Positions 8,503-15,459 of a stretch of DNA of 15,459 bases are shown piece by piece. The stretch's first letter is position 1; the number at the start of each line of letters is the position of its first letter. The position numbers and the translations under genes are program-made. Source of the stretch: Jimgerdemannia flammicorona. Lineage: Eukaryota > Mucoromycota > Endogonomycetes > Endogonales > Endogonaceae. The stretch is from contig RBNI01003643.1 in assembly GCA_003990745.1 (NCBI GenBank), positions 1-15,459 of the forward strand. The letters are read 5' to 3'. The notes under the pieces were generated by a model. The model was given only the letters and a program-made list of their open reading frames with translations. It did no database searches and had not been told where the DNA came from.

Positions 8503-9726
8503 TTATCCAAAGGTAGCATTGACCTTCTGTTCTTTGAGGTCTTTGTAGATATCATACTGATGAATCTTGGTCTTGCACAGCTTCTGTTTCTTCTTGCTTT
8601 CATTTTCTCCTGAAACTGGAGTAGTGCCTTCTATGATTTGGCAGGCAGCTTCATCTAACTCCATGTCTTGATCAATCTTCTCTAGTTGAGTCTTACTTTG
8701 AATAGTGATAGCTGGGGTCTTCTTTGGTCTTCCAACTGGCTTGCTGTTGCTCTTCTTATCATAGGGCTTAGACTGGGTTCTGGTACCTTCTATAGCAGGG
8801 TAGAATTCGAGCTCCTCATCGTATTCTTCATCATCAGTGTCACTAATCTCCTCGATGACTACTGCATTGGTTTGTTCTCTGGTTCTGCTAGCATTGCTTG
8901 GTTGGGCATTGCATCTTGTTTCAGTCATGCAACTCTTTGCATAGTGGCCTTCTTCTCTACATCTGAAGTATATGATATTGCATTCTTCTGTAGCAGCTGC
9001 AAATCTCTGCACTGGTCTCCTGTTGGCACTTCAGACTTCTCTAACAACATCACCAAGGTATGCAGTCATCTCAGCGAACTGCTTGGTGAGTTCTTCCACT
9101 GGGTCAGCTTTGGCTGTCTTGGGGGTAAGTGAGGTTGGTTGTCTGTTTACAACTGTGGCAGATATGATACTAGTTGGCTTTGATGGCTCCATCTTGATGT
9201 CAGTTATTTTCTCCATTGAGTGTTCAGCAGGGTGTCTGGCAGTCCAATATCTCTATACAAAGACCACTTTCTGATCAAGGGTCAGTGCAGCTGGGGTAGA
9301 CCAGATTGCTAGGGCAATTTCAGGGTAAACTCCTTTGAGGAAGGTTGAATCTGCTATTTGTTCCTTGAGGTGGTCATCATAGCCAGTCAAGACAATCTGG
9401 TAGCAAATTCAGATATAGAATGAGTTGGGATCTTCACTAAGTCTCTGGCAGATAGTATTGAGTTGATCTTTGAGAGCTTACTTGATCTCTTTGGTATAAT
9501 ATGTTGTTCTGAGGAAGACCTTCATGTTGGTAAGTTTGGCTGCACCAGCATCAGTAATGGTGGCTGCATTGAACTTGTCTCTGGCAGGTCCTCTGAGGCT
9601 GACTGATAGAAGGGCCAATTGAGCATCCACACCAAGGGCTCATATGGTGGCGAATTGTTCAAAGTCTTCAATGAAGGTCAGGATTGACTCTTCAGTAGTA
9701 TATCCATAGAATGTGGGGGGATGCAT
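8503..9726 (-). pseudogene. Gag (capsid and nucleocapsid) of element C
   Basis: This is the structural protein of the virus-like particle. The capsid-like part (FYGYTTEESILTFIEDFEQF, LSVSLRGPARDKF, YPEIALAIW) fits retrotransposon gag. The nucleocapsid zinc knuckle (8929-8970) reads YFRCREEGHYAKSC. The usual first Cys of CX2CX4HX4C is Tyr here, a TGC-to-TAC change. A Lys/Glu-rich tail leads into the protease through a TAA at the end of KVNATFG. Further stops are of CGA-to-TGA and CAA/CAG-to-stop type. The start at 9726 is the first in-frame Met; the upstream Thr-rich stretch is probably also coding. Confidence 0.8.
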
Positions 9727-9831
9727 TTCTATCTTATCTTGAATTCTTGCAGAGGTGACTCTTGTAGTCAGGGTAGTTGTTGTGGGGGTTGTTCATTTTT
9801 CAGCTTGAAAGTGAGGGATTTGTCTTGAATC

Positions 9832-9849
9832 ACCAGCTAATGGGCACCA
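9832..9849 (-). other. Primer-binding site of element C
   Basis: In sense, TGGTGCCCATTAGCTGGT starts 3 nt inside the 5' LTR end. TGG pairs with the CCA end of a tRNA, and the matching acceptor would end GGGCACCA. I cannot name the tRNA without host sequences. The position directly beside the LTR supports the call. Confidence 0.65.
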
Positions 9850-10060
9850 AGTTGTCACATAGTAGTTGCTGAGTCCTTCAAATATGCCAGATTCTCTTCA
9901 AGGTATATCTCTTAGACTAACTCAAGTTTGTTATAAGCAAGTTCTTATTGGAGTGCCTTCCCAAGGTCTTATAGTCCTCAAACTTCTTATCTTTAAACTG
10001 TCTTGTTATCTCTTAGATTGTTTGCAAGGAATTGTGTATATTGTACTAAGAGGAACTGAC

Positions 10061-10093
10061 TTTATTTCAGAGGAAATAAGAGGGGTATTTATA
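10061..10093 (-). promoter_or_regulatory. Predicted gag-pol promoter of element C (5' LTR)
   Basis: In sense, TATAAATACCCC (TATA at plus 10086-10093) is followed by AATAAA (plus 10061-10066). About 230 bp remain to the PBS, a plausible R-U5. This TATA box is downstream of the LTR ORF, so gag-pol RNA would not contain that ORF at its 5' end but would carry it in the 3' LTR. Confidence 0.6.
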
Positions 10094-10197
10094 CAAAATA
10101 TAATTCAATGGTTGCTAAGATATAAAGCTAAATATAAATTCCAATAACTAAAACTACTAAGTTCCAGGGTCGGCACTGATGGTTGTACAGGTTCAGG

Positions 10198-10322
10198 ATA
10201 CTGGTATAATTCAGTATTATATCAGAACACCAGTGCTGGAACAATTTCATGTCACCTCAGAATACCAGTGCTGGTATTATCCAATATTACATCAAAATAC
10301 TGGTGCTGGCATTATTCAGTGT
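10198..10322. repeat. Four tandem dyad units in LTR-C (5' LTR)
   Basis: Units begin at 10198, 10227, 10262 and 10297. The third keeps a full inverted repeat, ATACCAG-TG-CTGGTAT. The array lies 100-235 bp upstream of the gag-pol TATA box in sense, which would suit an enhancer or repressor site. Confidence 0.6.
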
Positions 10323-10332
10323 AACAAAGAAC

Positions 10333-11180
10333 TTAGAGCAGAAAGTTCAGGATCATGGGGGCTTCATCATCATCATCATCATCATCACTGAAGGAGATGA
10401 GATCCGCAAATTTGTCATTTGCAAGTGTGCATCTCGCGTATGTTGCACATTTCGCATGCTTCGATGTCACGCGGGATGACGTCATCACCGATGACATCAT
10501 CACATTCGGTGGCGGGAAAATCGGGAACAAGATCTAGAGCTCTCTAGTCTATGAGGTTCTCTTCTACAAAATAGGGGACAAATGTGGGGTCTTGGGGAGG
10601 TCTAACCTGGATGCTTGGGCCTTGGAATACTGAGATCAATCCTTGCAGGAATTGGTCTGGGTTGTCCTGGAGGATGGGGTGCCAGAAGTCTTCTACTTCT
10701 TCACTATTGAGAGTGATAGTGGACTGGGCTTCTATAGCCACCCTGGCTTCTAGTGCATTGATATGGCAGGATGACAGTTCTCTGAAATCTGAGACTTTAA
10801 CATACTCCAAGTTGGGGATCGACCATGGTGCATGCCTGAAGATCTGATGGATCTTCTTAGCTGTTCTCGTTTCATATACATATATCCATGGGAGTGGCAT
10901 CTTGTAGCTCTTGAGTACTGGCCTGTGGGAACTCCTGGCAGAGGAGGTTCCCTATTTCATACTCCTGCCACATTTGGAGGCATTCAGTAGCAATGGTGAT
11001 CCTTGTTTCCATTTCACAGCAGTAGAGAATAAAGTAATAAGGGTCTGCAGTACCCAGGTTGACACTAGGGGTTCTTCTTGAGTGGGTCCTCATGGCTCTT
11101 CTGATGTCTTGGAACATCCTTTCCTTGACTGAGATGCCTTGGTGATTCCTTGACCTTGAGATTTGGTGGGCAGCAGGCAT
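10333..11180 (-). pseudogene. LTR-encoded ORF of LTR-C, frameshifted copy (5' LTR)
   Basis: This is the same gene as at 3067-3912, starting MPAAHQISRSRN at 11180. The Trp in ECLQMWQEYEIG is intact here, whereas the other copy has a stop. The frame is broken by about 4 extra nt around 10877-10890 (a repeated TATG, giving DICI-stop) and by a net loss of about 2 nt near 10420. One further TGG-to-TAG follows ENLID. Because the two copies are broken at different places, the ancestral LTR very likely carried an open frame at insertion. Confidence 0.7.
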
Positions 11181-11259
11181 TTTGTTTGTGGTAAGTCTTT
11201 GAGCTATTTTGGGATTAGTGGGTCTTATTGGTTGCTGCTACTGTGGTTCCTTGATTCTT

Positions 11260-11304
11260 CTTTTATATTCTTCAGGATGCTTGTACTGTTGTCACAATGA
11301 CTCA
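11260..11304 (-). promoter_or_regulatory. Predicted promoter of the LTR-C ORF (5' LTR)
   Basis: In sense, TATAAAAG (plus 11260-11267) lies 80 bp upstream of the ATG at 11180. TGACTCA (plus 11298-11304) lies just upstream of that. It is the same as in the other LTR. Confidence 0.5.
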
Positions 11305-11422
11305 CAGTTGGACATCATTGCTCATCTCATATGCTGTATGATCTTCTTGTGCTCTGATCTAGTGGCTTGCAAGGAAAGGCTGTCTCCTATACTGATGTCA
11401 TCATTCTGGGGTCATTGTTACA

Positions 11423-11426
11423 GTGT
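11423..11426. repeat. Target site duplication of element C, right copy (GTGT)
   Basis: This matches GTGT at 2583-2586. Joining the flanks across one copy rebuilds element B between its dUTPase and RT. Confidence 0.75.
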
Positions 11427-11767
11427 CTATCAGAGATTCAAAATATCTCAATATTATTCTTATGGAAATTATTATTACTTCAAAGCCCAGATTTCAAATA
11501 GAAATATAGATTGGTAATATCTAGTCAAGGATCCATTCTTTAGTTAGGAGGAGGTGATACTTTTTCTAGAGTTTCATTAATAGCTCAAATATCAGATTAT
11601 TGATATTTACAGGTAGGTATATATCAAGGCTTCTTTATTGATATGGTTGAATGAGGATATCTTCTCTTGCTTGAATAGAGTAACAGATATGTAGTTTTAT
11701 TTAGCAGAACTGAGCTATTATTGCCATGTAAACTTCAATAGATAGTTAAGGAGTTCTATTGATACTT

Positions 11768-12115
11768 TCAAAGTCTCCTTATCCTCACTTAGTACTGCTG
11801 AGTTGGTTCACTTCTTGGATAATAGGTTGAGATATCATAATGAACAGAATCTAACAGATGACTTTCAAAGAATTAAAGACTCAGTGGTTTCTACTATTAT
11901 TGTAAATAATGACTTTAAGGGGACCTCAGTAGTCCTGGTCAATGACTCCTCCTTCTATTGTAATTCCTTTGACTATTAGAGATGATCTTGATATTAATTG
12001 TCTAGTTTCCAGATGGTATAATAAGTGTAATCTAAAGATCAAAGGTTCTGGTGGTCCTGGGACAGAGCATTGTCTGATAGAGAAGACAGAGGTCATATCC
12101 TACTGATCCTTCAGT
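11768..12115 (-). pseudogene. Element B dUTPase remnant
   Basis: The minus-strand translation shows motif I as EGSVGYDL (12089-12112) and motif III as GITIEGGVIDQDY (GGVIDQDY at 11929-11952, followed by a stop and GPLKVIIYNNS). Motif V is degraded to G-stop-GDFES (about 11768-11793). Several frame changes separate them. Element C has GMDLAS and VEGGVIDPDYTG at the corresponding positions, so the domain belongs to the lineage and was not gained by C alone. No enzyme could be made from this copy. Confidence 0.8.
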
Positions 12116-12129
12116 CTGTATAAGAGAAG

Positions 12130-13250
12130 GTTGTGCTCAAGGTGATAGCAGTTTAACTTGGATAATTAGCTGGATCTTGAGAAATAATACTTCAGTAGTT
12201 GCTATTATAGAAAAGGATTCCATATGTTCTGGCTTAAAGAATGGTCAATGTACTCTAGTTTTTGGATTTCTTATATAGTTGAATTCTGTTTTTCCAAGTG
12301 GGTTTAAGGTTTCTATAAAGAAGAAGGTAAGATTGGCTCCTTGTTTGCCTTGGTGTGGTTAGCAATACCAATGGATGATAGCAAGAATTTTTAATAGTAG
12401 ATTCCAGATAGAAGACTTATTCTTGGCTTTGCAATCTTCTTTATAATTAATCTCTTTGTATTTTCAACAGACCTAGCAAATTTGAGGTTCTTGTAGAATA
12501 GAGTCCTTTCTCTTAATTTGACTCATATAGACATTATCACTGAGGTGAATACTTCAATGTTCATATCAATAATAAGTAAAGGTCTTTTCACAATCAAAGT
12601 GTCCTTATTTGATGAATTTATCATTTTACTGTTTGACTTTCTTACTTATAGGATATCTCCTTCAATATTTATCATAGGTGGGTAGAGTGATTTGAAGAGC
12701 TCAGGTAATTGTATAGGTATTATTGTTATTGTCTTCAACTATAAGAGTCTTCAAAGGTTGGTGAGAGAGAATCTTCTGTTCTTTTTTGCAGATCTTTTAA
12801 AAACTTTGCGGGTAGATGGTTGTATTCATATAAGGACTTGAGCTTATTTTAACTCATTCTTATCTTCAATTACTGATATTGGGACCTTCTGGATATCAAG
12901 GATTTAGCAGTTACTATAGTCATCTCTTGGTAAGTAGAAATGATTATAGTGTTCACACATATCTAGGCAGAAGACTTGTATAATTCAGTTTTTCTTCAGC
13001 AGTTGTAGTGGTTATATAGATAGTCCTGCAAATTTACATACTGCTTCTTTACTAATAGCTCAATCAATACTTTCTTCTAAGATTTTAGTATTAATTACTC
13101 TAATAAAAAGATCTTCTTGACTATCTTTAGAGTTTCTAGGTACATCAAAATCACTTTCTAGTTCTTGTAAAAAATTTTCTTTACTTTTATCCTTAGTAAT
13201 AGTAGGTATATCTCCATGTCTTTACTATTCTGTCTTAGAGGCTTGACTTG
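12130..13250 (-). other. Element B linker between protease and dUTPase
   Basis: This stretch of more than 1.1 kb has no assignable domain. Short open stretches occur in sense, such as RPLLIIDMNIEVFTSVIM and LRERTLFYKNLKFARSV (about 12440-12600). They may be a connector domain of the kind found before RT in some Ty3/gypsy elements. The protease-to-dUTPase distance here is about twice that in element C. It holds no RNA gene or other element that I can see. Confidence 0.4.
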
Positions 13251-13254
13251 ATTT

Positions 13255-13483
13255 CCTTGATCCTTTTGACTCAATTAGTATCTTGTGCTTTTGTTCATGG
13301 AAGGTGAAGATCAGGAGTTATTTCTTAATATCTATATTGGCTCTAACTCAGTATAACCAGTCAGTTTCTAGGATCAGATAAGAGAAGATTGCTAGGGTTA
13401 CAATGGCTTGAGGTATGTTGAGGCAGGCCCTCTAATATGAATAGGTATATCTATAACTTATCCAAGAGAGATGGATGCTGATC
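13255..13483 (-). pseudogene. Element B protease, C-terminal part
   Basis: In sense the segment begins SASISLG, then VIDIPIHIRG, a frame change, and AIVTLAIFSYLILETDWL (about 13353-13405), then VRANIDIKK. This aligns with ATFLGKI, EVPIKIGG, DILIGNQWL and KAKAIID of the element C protease. The DTGA active site would lie upstream and is cut off by LTR-A, whose end falls exactly at this coding junction. Confidence 0.7.
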
Positions 13484-13964
13484 TGTAAGAGGGTTACTTT
13501 TTAAGGTAATCGTTACGTAGTTCTGGAAGAGTTTTCTGGAAGTTCTGGATATTCTGGAAGACCGTTTTCTTATAGTCAAGATCAATTTCATATGGAGTAT
13601 GTCCTCTACGCTTATTGATTTCAAGATCGGGTTGACATCTCAACCAAAGTCCTTTTTTGGACTAGTTCTGGATGTTCAGGATTTTCCGTATTTCAGAAAG
13701 TTCAAGAAACTAAGGCCAGCTTAGTTGAATTGGTGTATCGCTGCAGACAATACCCAATTAGGAAATTTTGTGACGGGGTTAGGAGTAGGACCTAACGGGG
13801 AGTGGATTTACTTAAGAATGGTTTGTGGGTTATTAAATAGGTTTATTCGCTATTCATAATATTGCTATACTAGGAGTAGTTGTGTAAAGAGATATTATGG
13901 GGAAATGCTCAGGAGTTGTGTTCGGATTGTTCAGGTCTGAGATTCTGAGGTCTGGGGGAGGGGG

Positions 13965-13972
13965 TATTTATA
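13965..13972 (-). promoter_or_regulatory. Predicted gag-pol type TATA box of LTR-A
   Basis: Sense TATAAATA followed by CCCCC, the same as the LTR-C box. TGACTCA-type sites (14029-14035, one mismatch; 14092-14098, exact) lie upstream in sense. It would drive the genomic RNA of the element. Confidence 0.55.
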
Positions 13973-14026
13973 CTAGTGAGAGGCTATCTGGACTATGCTA
14001 AGTATGGATGTAGCACTAAGTGCCTT

Positions 14027-14150
14027 GCTGAGTCGGAATGCAGTCACGTAGTACAAGGGTGATCTGACATGTCAAGAGATCGTCTGACTGCTGAGTCAGT
14101 TCACGGTCACGTCATACAAGGCTAATCTAACTATATTATGACTGCTAATC
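14027..14150. repeat. Two 63-bp tandem repeats in LTR-A
   Basis: Units start at 14027 and 14090. Both read GCTGAGTC, then GTCACGT, then ACAAGG and an ATCT stretch. Each unit carries one TGAGTC(A/G) site and one CACGT core. They lie between the ORF stop and the second TATA box, the same place as the dyad array in LTR-C. Confidence 0.6.
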
Positions 14151-14161
14151 TATTTATAGGT

Positions 14162-15259
14162 TTAGGCGCTGTCTGGGTAGTCTTCGATGACATCACCATC
14201 AATGACATCATCTCTGATGAAGTAGTCATCTAGGAAAAGTGGTTCACGGATTACTTCTCCTTGTTGGCTGAGGTAATAATACATTGGGACTTCATCTCCG
14301 TCTCATAGAATAGCATCATCTGTCTCGTATGCTGGATAAGGTGTTGGGGGGTGAAGAAGTGGTGCATCGTCTTCGTTTTCATCAGATTCGCTGTCTGCAT
14401 ACCTTCTGTAGGTTACAGCACTATGAGTCGCGGGGTTGTAGTATGCTGGCGGTTGTGGTTCATGTCGCTCGTACTCGGGTGGTAGAGTGGTTGGTTCAAT
14501 CTCGAGGGTTGTCTGAAGGTACAGGTTGTGTTCTCCAGTCTCTTCATTGTAGTTGAAGTAGTCGGGGGTGAATGCAGGTTGGTATTCGTACCAGTGGTCA
14601 TTGTCCCAATAAGTCTCGTATGTGGTTATGAACTGTTCTAGGTTCATCGGCAGAGTTGGCGGTGTGATCAGAGTTGGAAGAGATCCTTGGCTTGAGGTCA
14701 TGTCAGCATCGGAAGGATCATTGTCTTCTGCTTCATCTTTGTCGAAGTTGATTATATCATAGACGTCCTTCATGGCGTATCCAACTTGGGGCATTTGCAG
14801 GATGTGATCATCAGGGTGTGGGAAGGTTCTGTCTGTGGTTTCAACATACTCAAGGTACTTGTGGTTGAGTTCTTGTATCATGTCGTCGATTTGGCCATAG
14901 GACAGGGTAGCAACCATTTCGCTGGTAGTAACTCGGAGGCAGGGAATAAAGGTGCTGTACTCGTAGAAGAGCTCTTGGTGTTTACGGGCGATGAGTTTCT
15001 GGTGTTGAGACATCTGGGTAATGTCTGTATCATGGTGGTGTTCAACCATGTCTTCCAGGAGACGGCCAATCTGGTAGTAGCTTGAGATTTATCCAATCCG
15101 GTGGGCCTCGTTAAGCATGTTCAGGGCATTCCATCGGGCTTCCACAAAGTAGAGAGGTGCTTGGCTATAGATATTCATGAGGGGCAGAGGGGGTGTAGCT
15201 CGGTTGACAATGGCATTCCAAATGTCAGCGTGGATGCGGTTGTAGATCTCAGTGGTCAT
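14162..15259 (-). pseudogene. LTR-encoded ORF of LTR-A, full-length frame with two stops
   Basis: This is a 366-codon frame (including stop) of unknown function inside the LTR, from MTTEIYNRI at 15259 to DYPDSA and TAA at 14162-14164. There is no frameshift. Two stops interrupt it: TAA for Gln in RIG-Q-ISSYYQIG, and TGA for Trp in AIL-W-DGDEVP. The left copy has the sense codon at both places. Visible parts are a helical N-terminal domain with YQIGRLLEDMVEHHH, a Tyr/Pro/acidic middle (YWDNDHWYEYQPAF, PPAYYNP, SDENEDDAPLL) and an acidic C-terminal tail with DDVIDGDVI. No known enzyme or transport motif is recognised. It carries its own TATA box about 70 bp upstream. Confidence 0.75.
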
Positions 15260-15328
15260 GTTTGTGTGTTTGGAAGTTATGGGTGTTATTTGTTTTGGTT
15301 CTCTGTTTCGATGCGTCTCGGGGCTGGG

Positions 15329-15434
15329 TATATATGCATTTGTTCTGGATTGGTAAGATCCCGTTTGTGTGAATCTTGTGTTCCGTGACTTGGTATTGAC
15401 TCAGCTTTGTGCGCTGTAACTTCTGTTTGACTCA
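15329..15434 (-). promoter_or_regulatory. Predicted promoter of the LTR-A ORF (right copy)
   Basis: The TATATA box (plus 15329-15334) lies 70 bp upstream of the ATG at 15259. TGACTCA sites (15397-15403 and 15428-15434) lie upstream in sense. Both copies of LTR-A keep this set unchanged. Confidence 0.5.
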
Positions 15435-15459
15435 GCTTCATGATCTTGCAGGTGATTTC

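Larger units (their letters stand above)
4519..9726 (-). pseudogene. Element C gag-pol, one continuous frame with point stops
   Basis: The gag, protease, dUTPase, RT and C-terminal integrase segments all share one reading frame (about 1,730 codons). There is no frameshift between gag and pol, so this was probably a single polyprotein. About 15-18 stops interrupt it, nearly all explicable as C-to-T changes on one strand (CAA, CAG or CGA to stop, or TGG to TAG). Two indels leave and restore the frame in the RNase H region (5-nt tandem GTTCT at 5986-5995 and about 10 nt near 5737-5746). The first in-frame Met is at 9726 (MHPPTFYGY). The frame continues upstream through TTPTTTT and, past one TGA at 9793-9795, as far as the LTR, so the true start is unresolved. 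The stop at 4519-4521 follows the last integrase block. Confidence 0.85.
2587..11422 (-). mobile_element. Element C: complete dUTPase-bearing Ty3/gypsy LTR retrotransposon
   Basis: This is an 8.8-kb element with all structural parts on the minus strand: LTR (9853-11422), PBS (9832-9849), gag, protease, dUTPase, RT, RNase H, integrase, polypurine tract (4155-4164) and LTR (2587-4154). Both LTRs run TGT...ACA and are flanked by GTGT. The order RT-RNase H-integrase places it with Ty3/gypsy rather than Ty1/copia. It sits inside element B, between that element's dUTPase and RT coding regions. All proteins are broken by point stops, so it could now move only with help from an intact relative. Confidence 0.9.
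9853..11422 (-). repeat. LTR-C, 5' LTR of element C (1570 bp)
   Basis: This is the partner of 2587-4154 with the same TGTCACA...GTTACA plus-strand ends. On its low side it borders the PBS, and on its high side the GTGT duplication at 11423. Internal content matches the other copy. Two small indels separate the ORF copies. Confidence 0.92.
11423..13483 (-). mobile_element. Element B, upstream (protease-dUTPase) half
   Basis: This is the upstream part of the old Ty3/gypsy element into which C inserted. In sense it starts abruptly at 13483, in the middle of the protease, where LTR-A ends. It runs through a linker and a dUTPase to 11423. It is AT-rich, nearly free of CpG and full of stops. Gag, the protease active site and the 5' LTR of B are not in the window. 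Confidence 0.75.
13484..15459 (-). repeat. LTR-A, right copy (nearly complete LTR)
   Basis: The plus strand starts TGTAAGAGG at 13484, complementary to the CTTACA that ends the left copy, so the LTR has 6-bp terminal inverted repeats. By alignment to 1401 it should end near 15515, about 55 bp past the window, giving an LTR of about 2.03 kb. It abuts element B protease coding at 13483. In sense the following bases, GATCAGCATCC, are not a PBS. Content in sense order: TGACTCA sites, TATA box, ORF, 63-bp tandem repeat, second TATA box, R-U5 of about 450 bp. Confidence 0.85.

Noticed and set aside
8686..9274. Overlapping plus-strand ORFs of 148 and 100 codons
   Set aside because: They are the antisense of gag. 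They are Cys/Ser/Leu-rich with no domain or start signal.
1..15459. LTR-A copies as the two native LTRs of element B
   Set aside because: There is no PBS after 13484 in sense and no polypurine tract before 1401; gag, the protease active site and integrase are missing exactly at the LTR edges.

Overview
This window holds no recognisable host gene. It is a stack of degraded LTR retrotransposons of the Ty3/gypsy type, all read from the minus strand. The setting suggests a repeat-rich eukaryotic genome with DNA methylation or RIP-like C-to-T mutation. A filamentous fungus is my best guess, but nothing here fixes the host. Premature stops are mostly of the CAA/CAG/CGA/TGG-to-stop kind, and CpG is strongly depleted in the internal coding regions.

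Layout, from low to high coordinate. (1) 1-1401: part of a long LTR, called LTR-A here. It carries a 365-codon-class open frame inside the LTR. (2) 1402-2586 and 11423-13483: two halves of an old Ty3/gypsy element (element B). In sense order it keeps part of the protease, a linker, a dUTPase, reverse transcriptase and the first part of RNase H. (3) 2587-11422: a structurally complete element (element C) inserted into B. It has two 1.57-kb LTRs, a 4-bp target duplication (GTGT), a primer-binding site, a polypurine tract, and an internal region coding gag, protease, dUTPase, RT, RNase H and integrase essentially in one reading frame. (4) 13484-15459: a second, same-strand LTR-A, cut by the window end.

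Two points stand out. First, B and C both carry a dUTPase domain between protease and RT. In known retroviruses a dUTPase sits either between NC and PR (betaretroviruses) or between RT/RNase H and integrase (non-primate lentiviruses). Second, LTR-A and LTR-C each contain a gene-sized ORF in U3. The two ORFs look distantly homologous to each other. Each has its own TATA box about 70-85 bp upstream and a TGACTCA motif beyond that. A second TATA box (TATAAATACCCC) lies downstream and would drive gag-pol. Each LTR copy is therefore also a small gene, comparable in layout only to the U3 ORF of mouse mammary tumour virus. No similarity to that protein is claimed.

History: B is oldest. C landed between the dUTPase and RT of B. 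LTR-A copies abut B coding sequence at two different points (protease and RNase H) with clean LTR ends but no PBS or PPT. This is best read as two separate LTR-A insertions whose other ends lie outside the window. All coding sequences seen here are broken.
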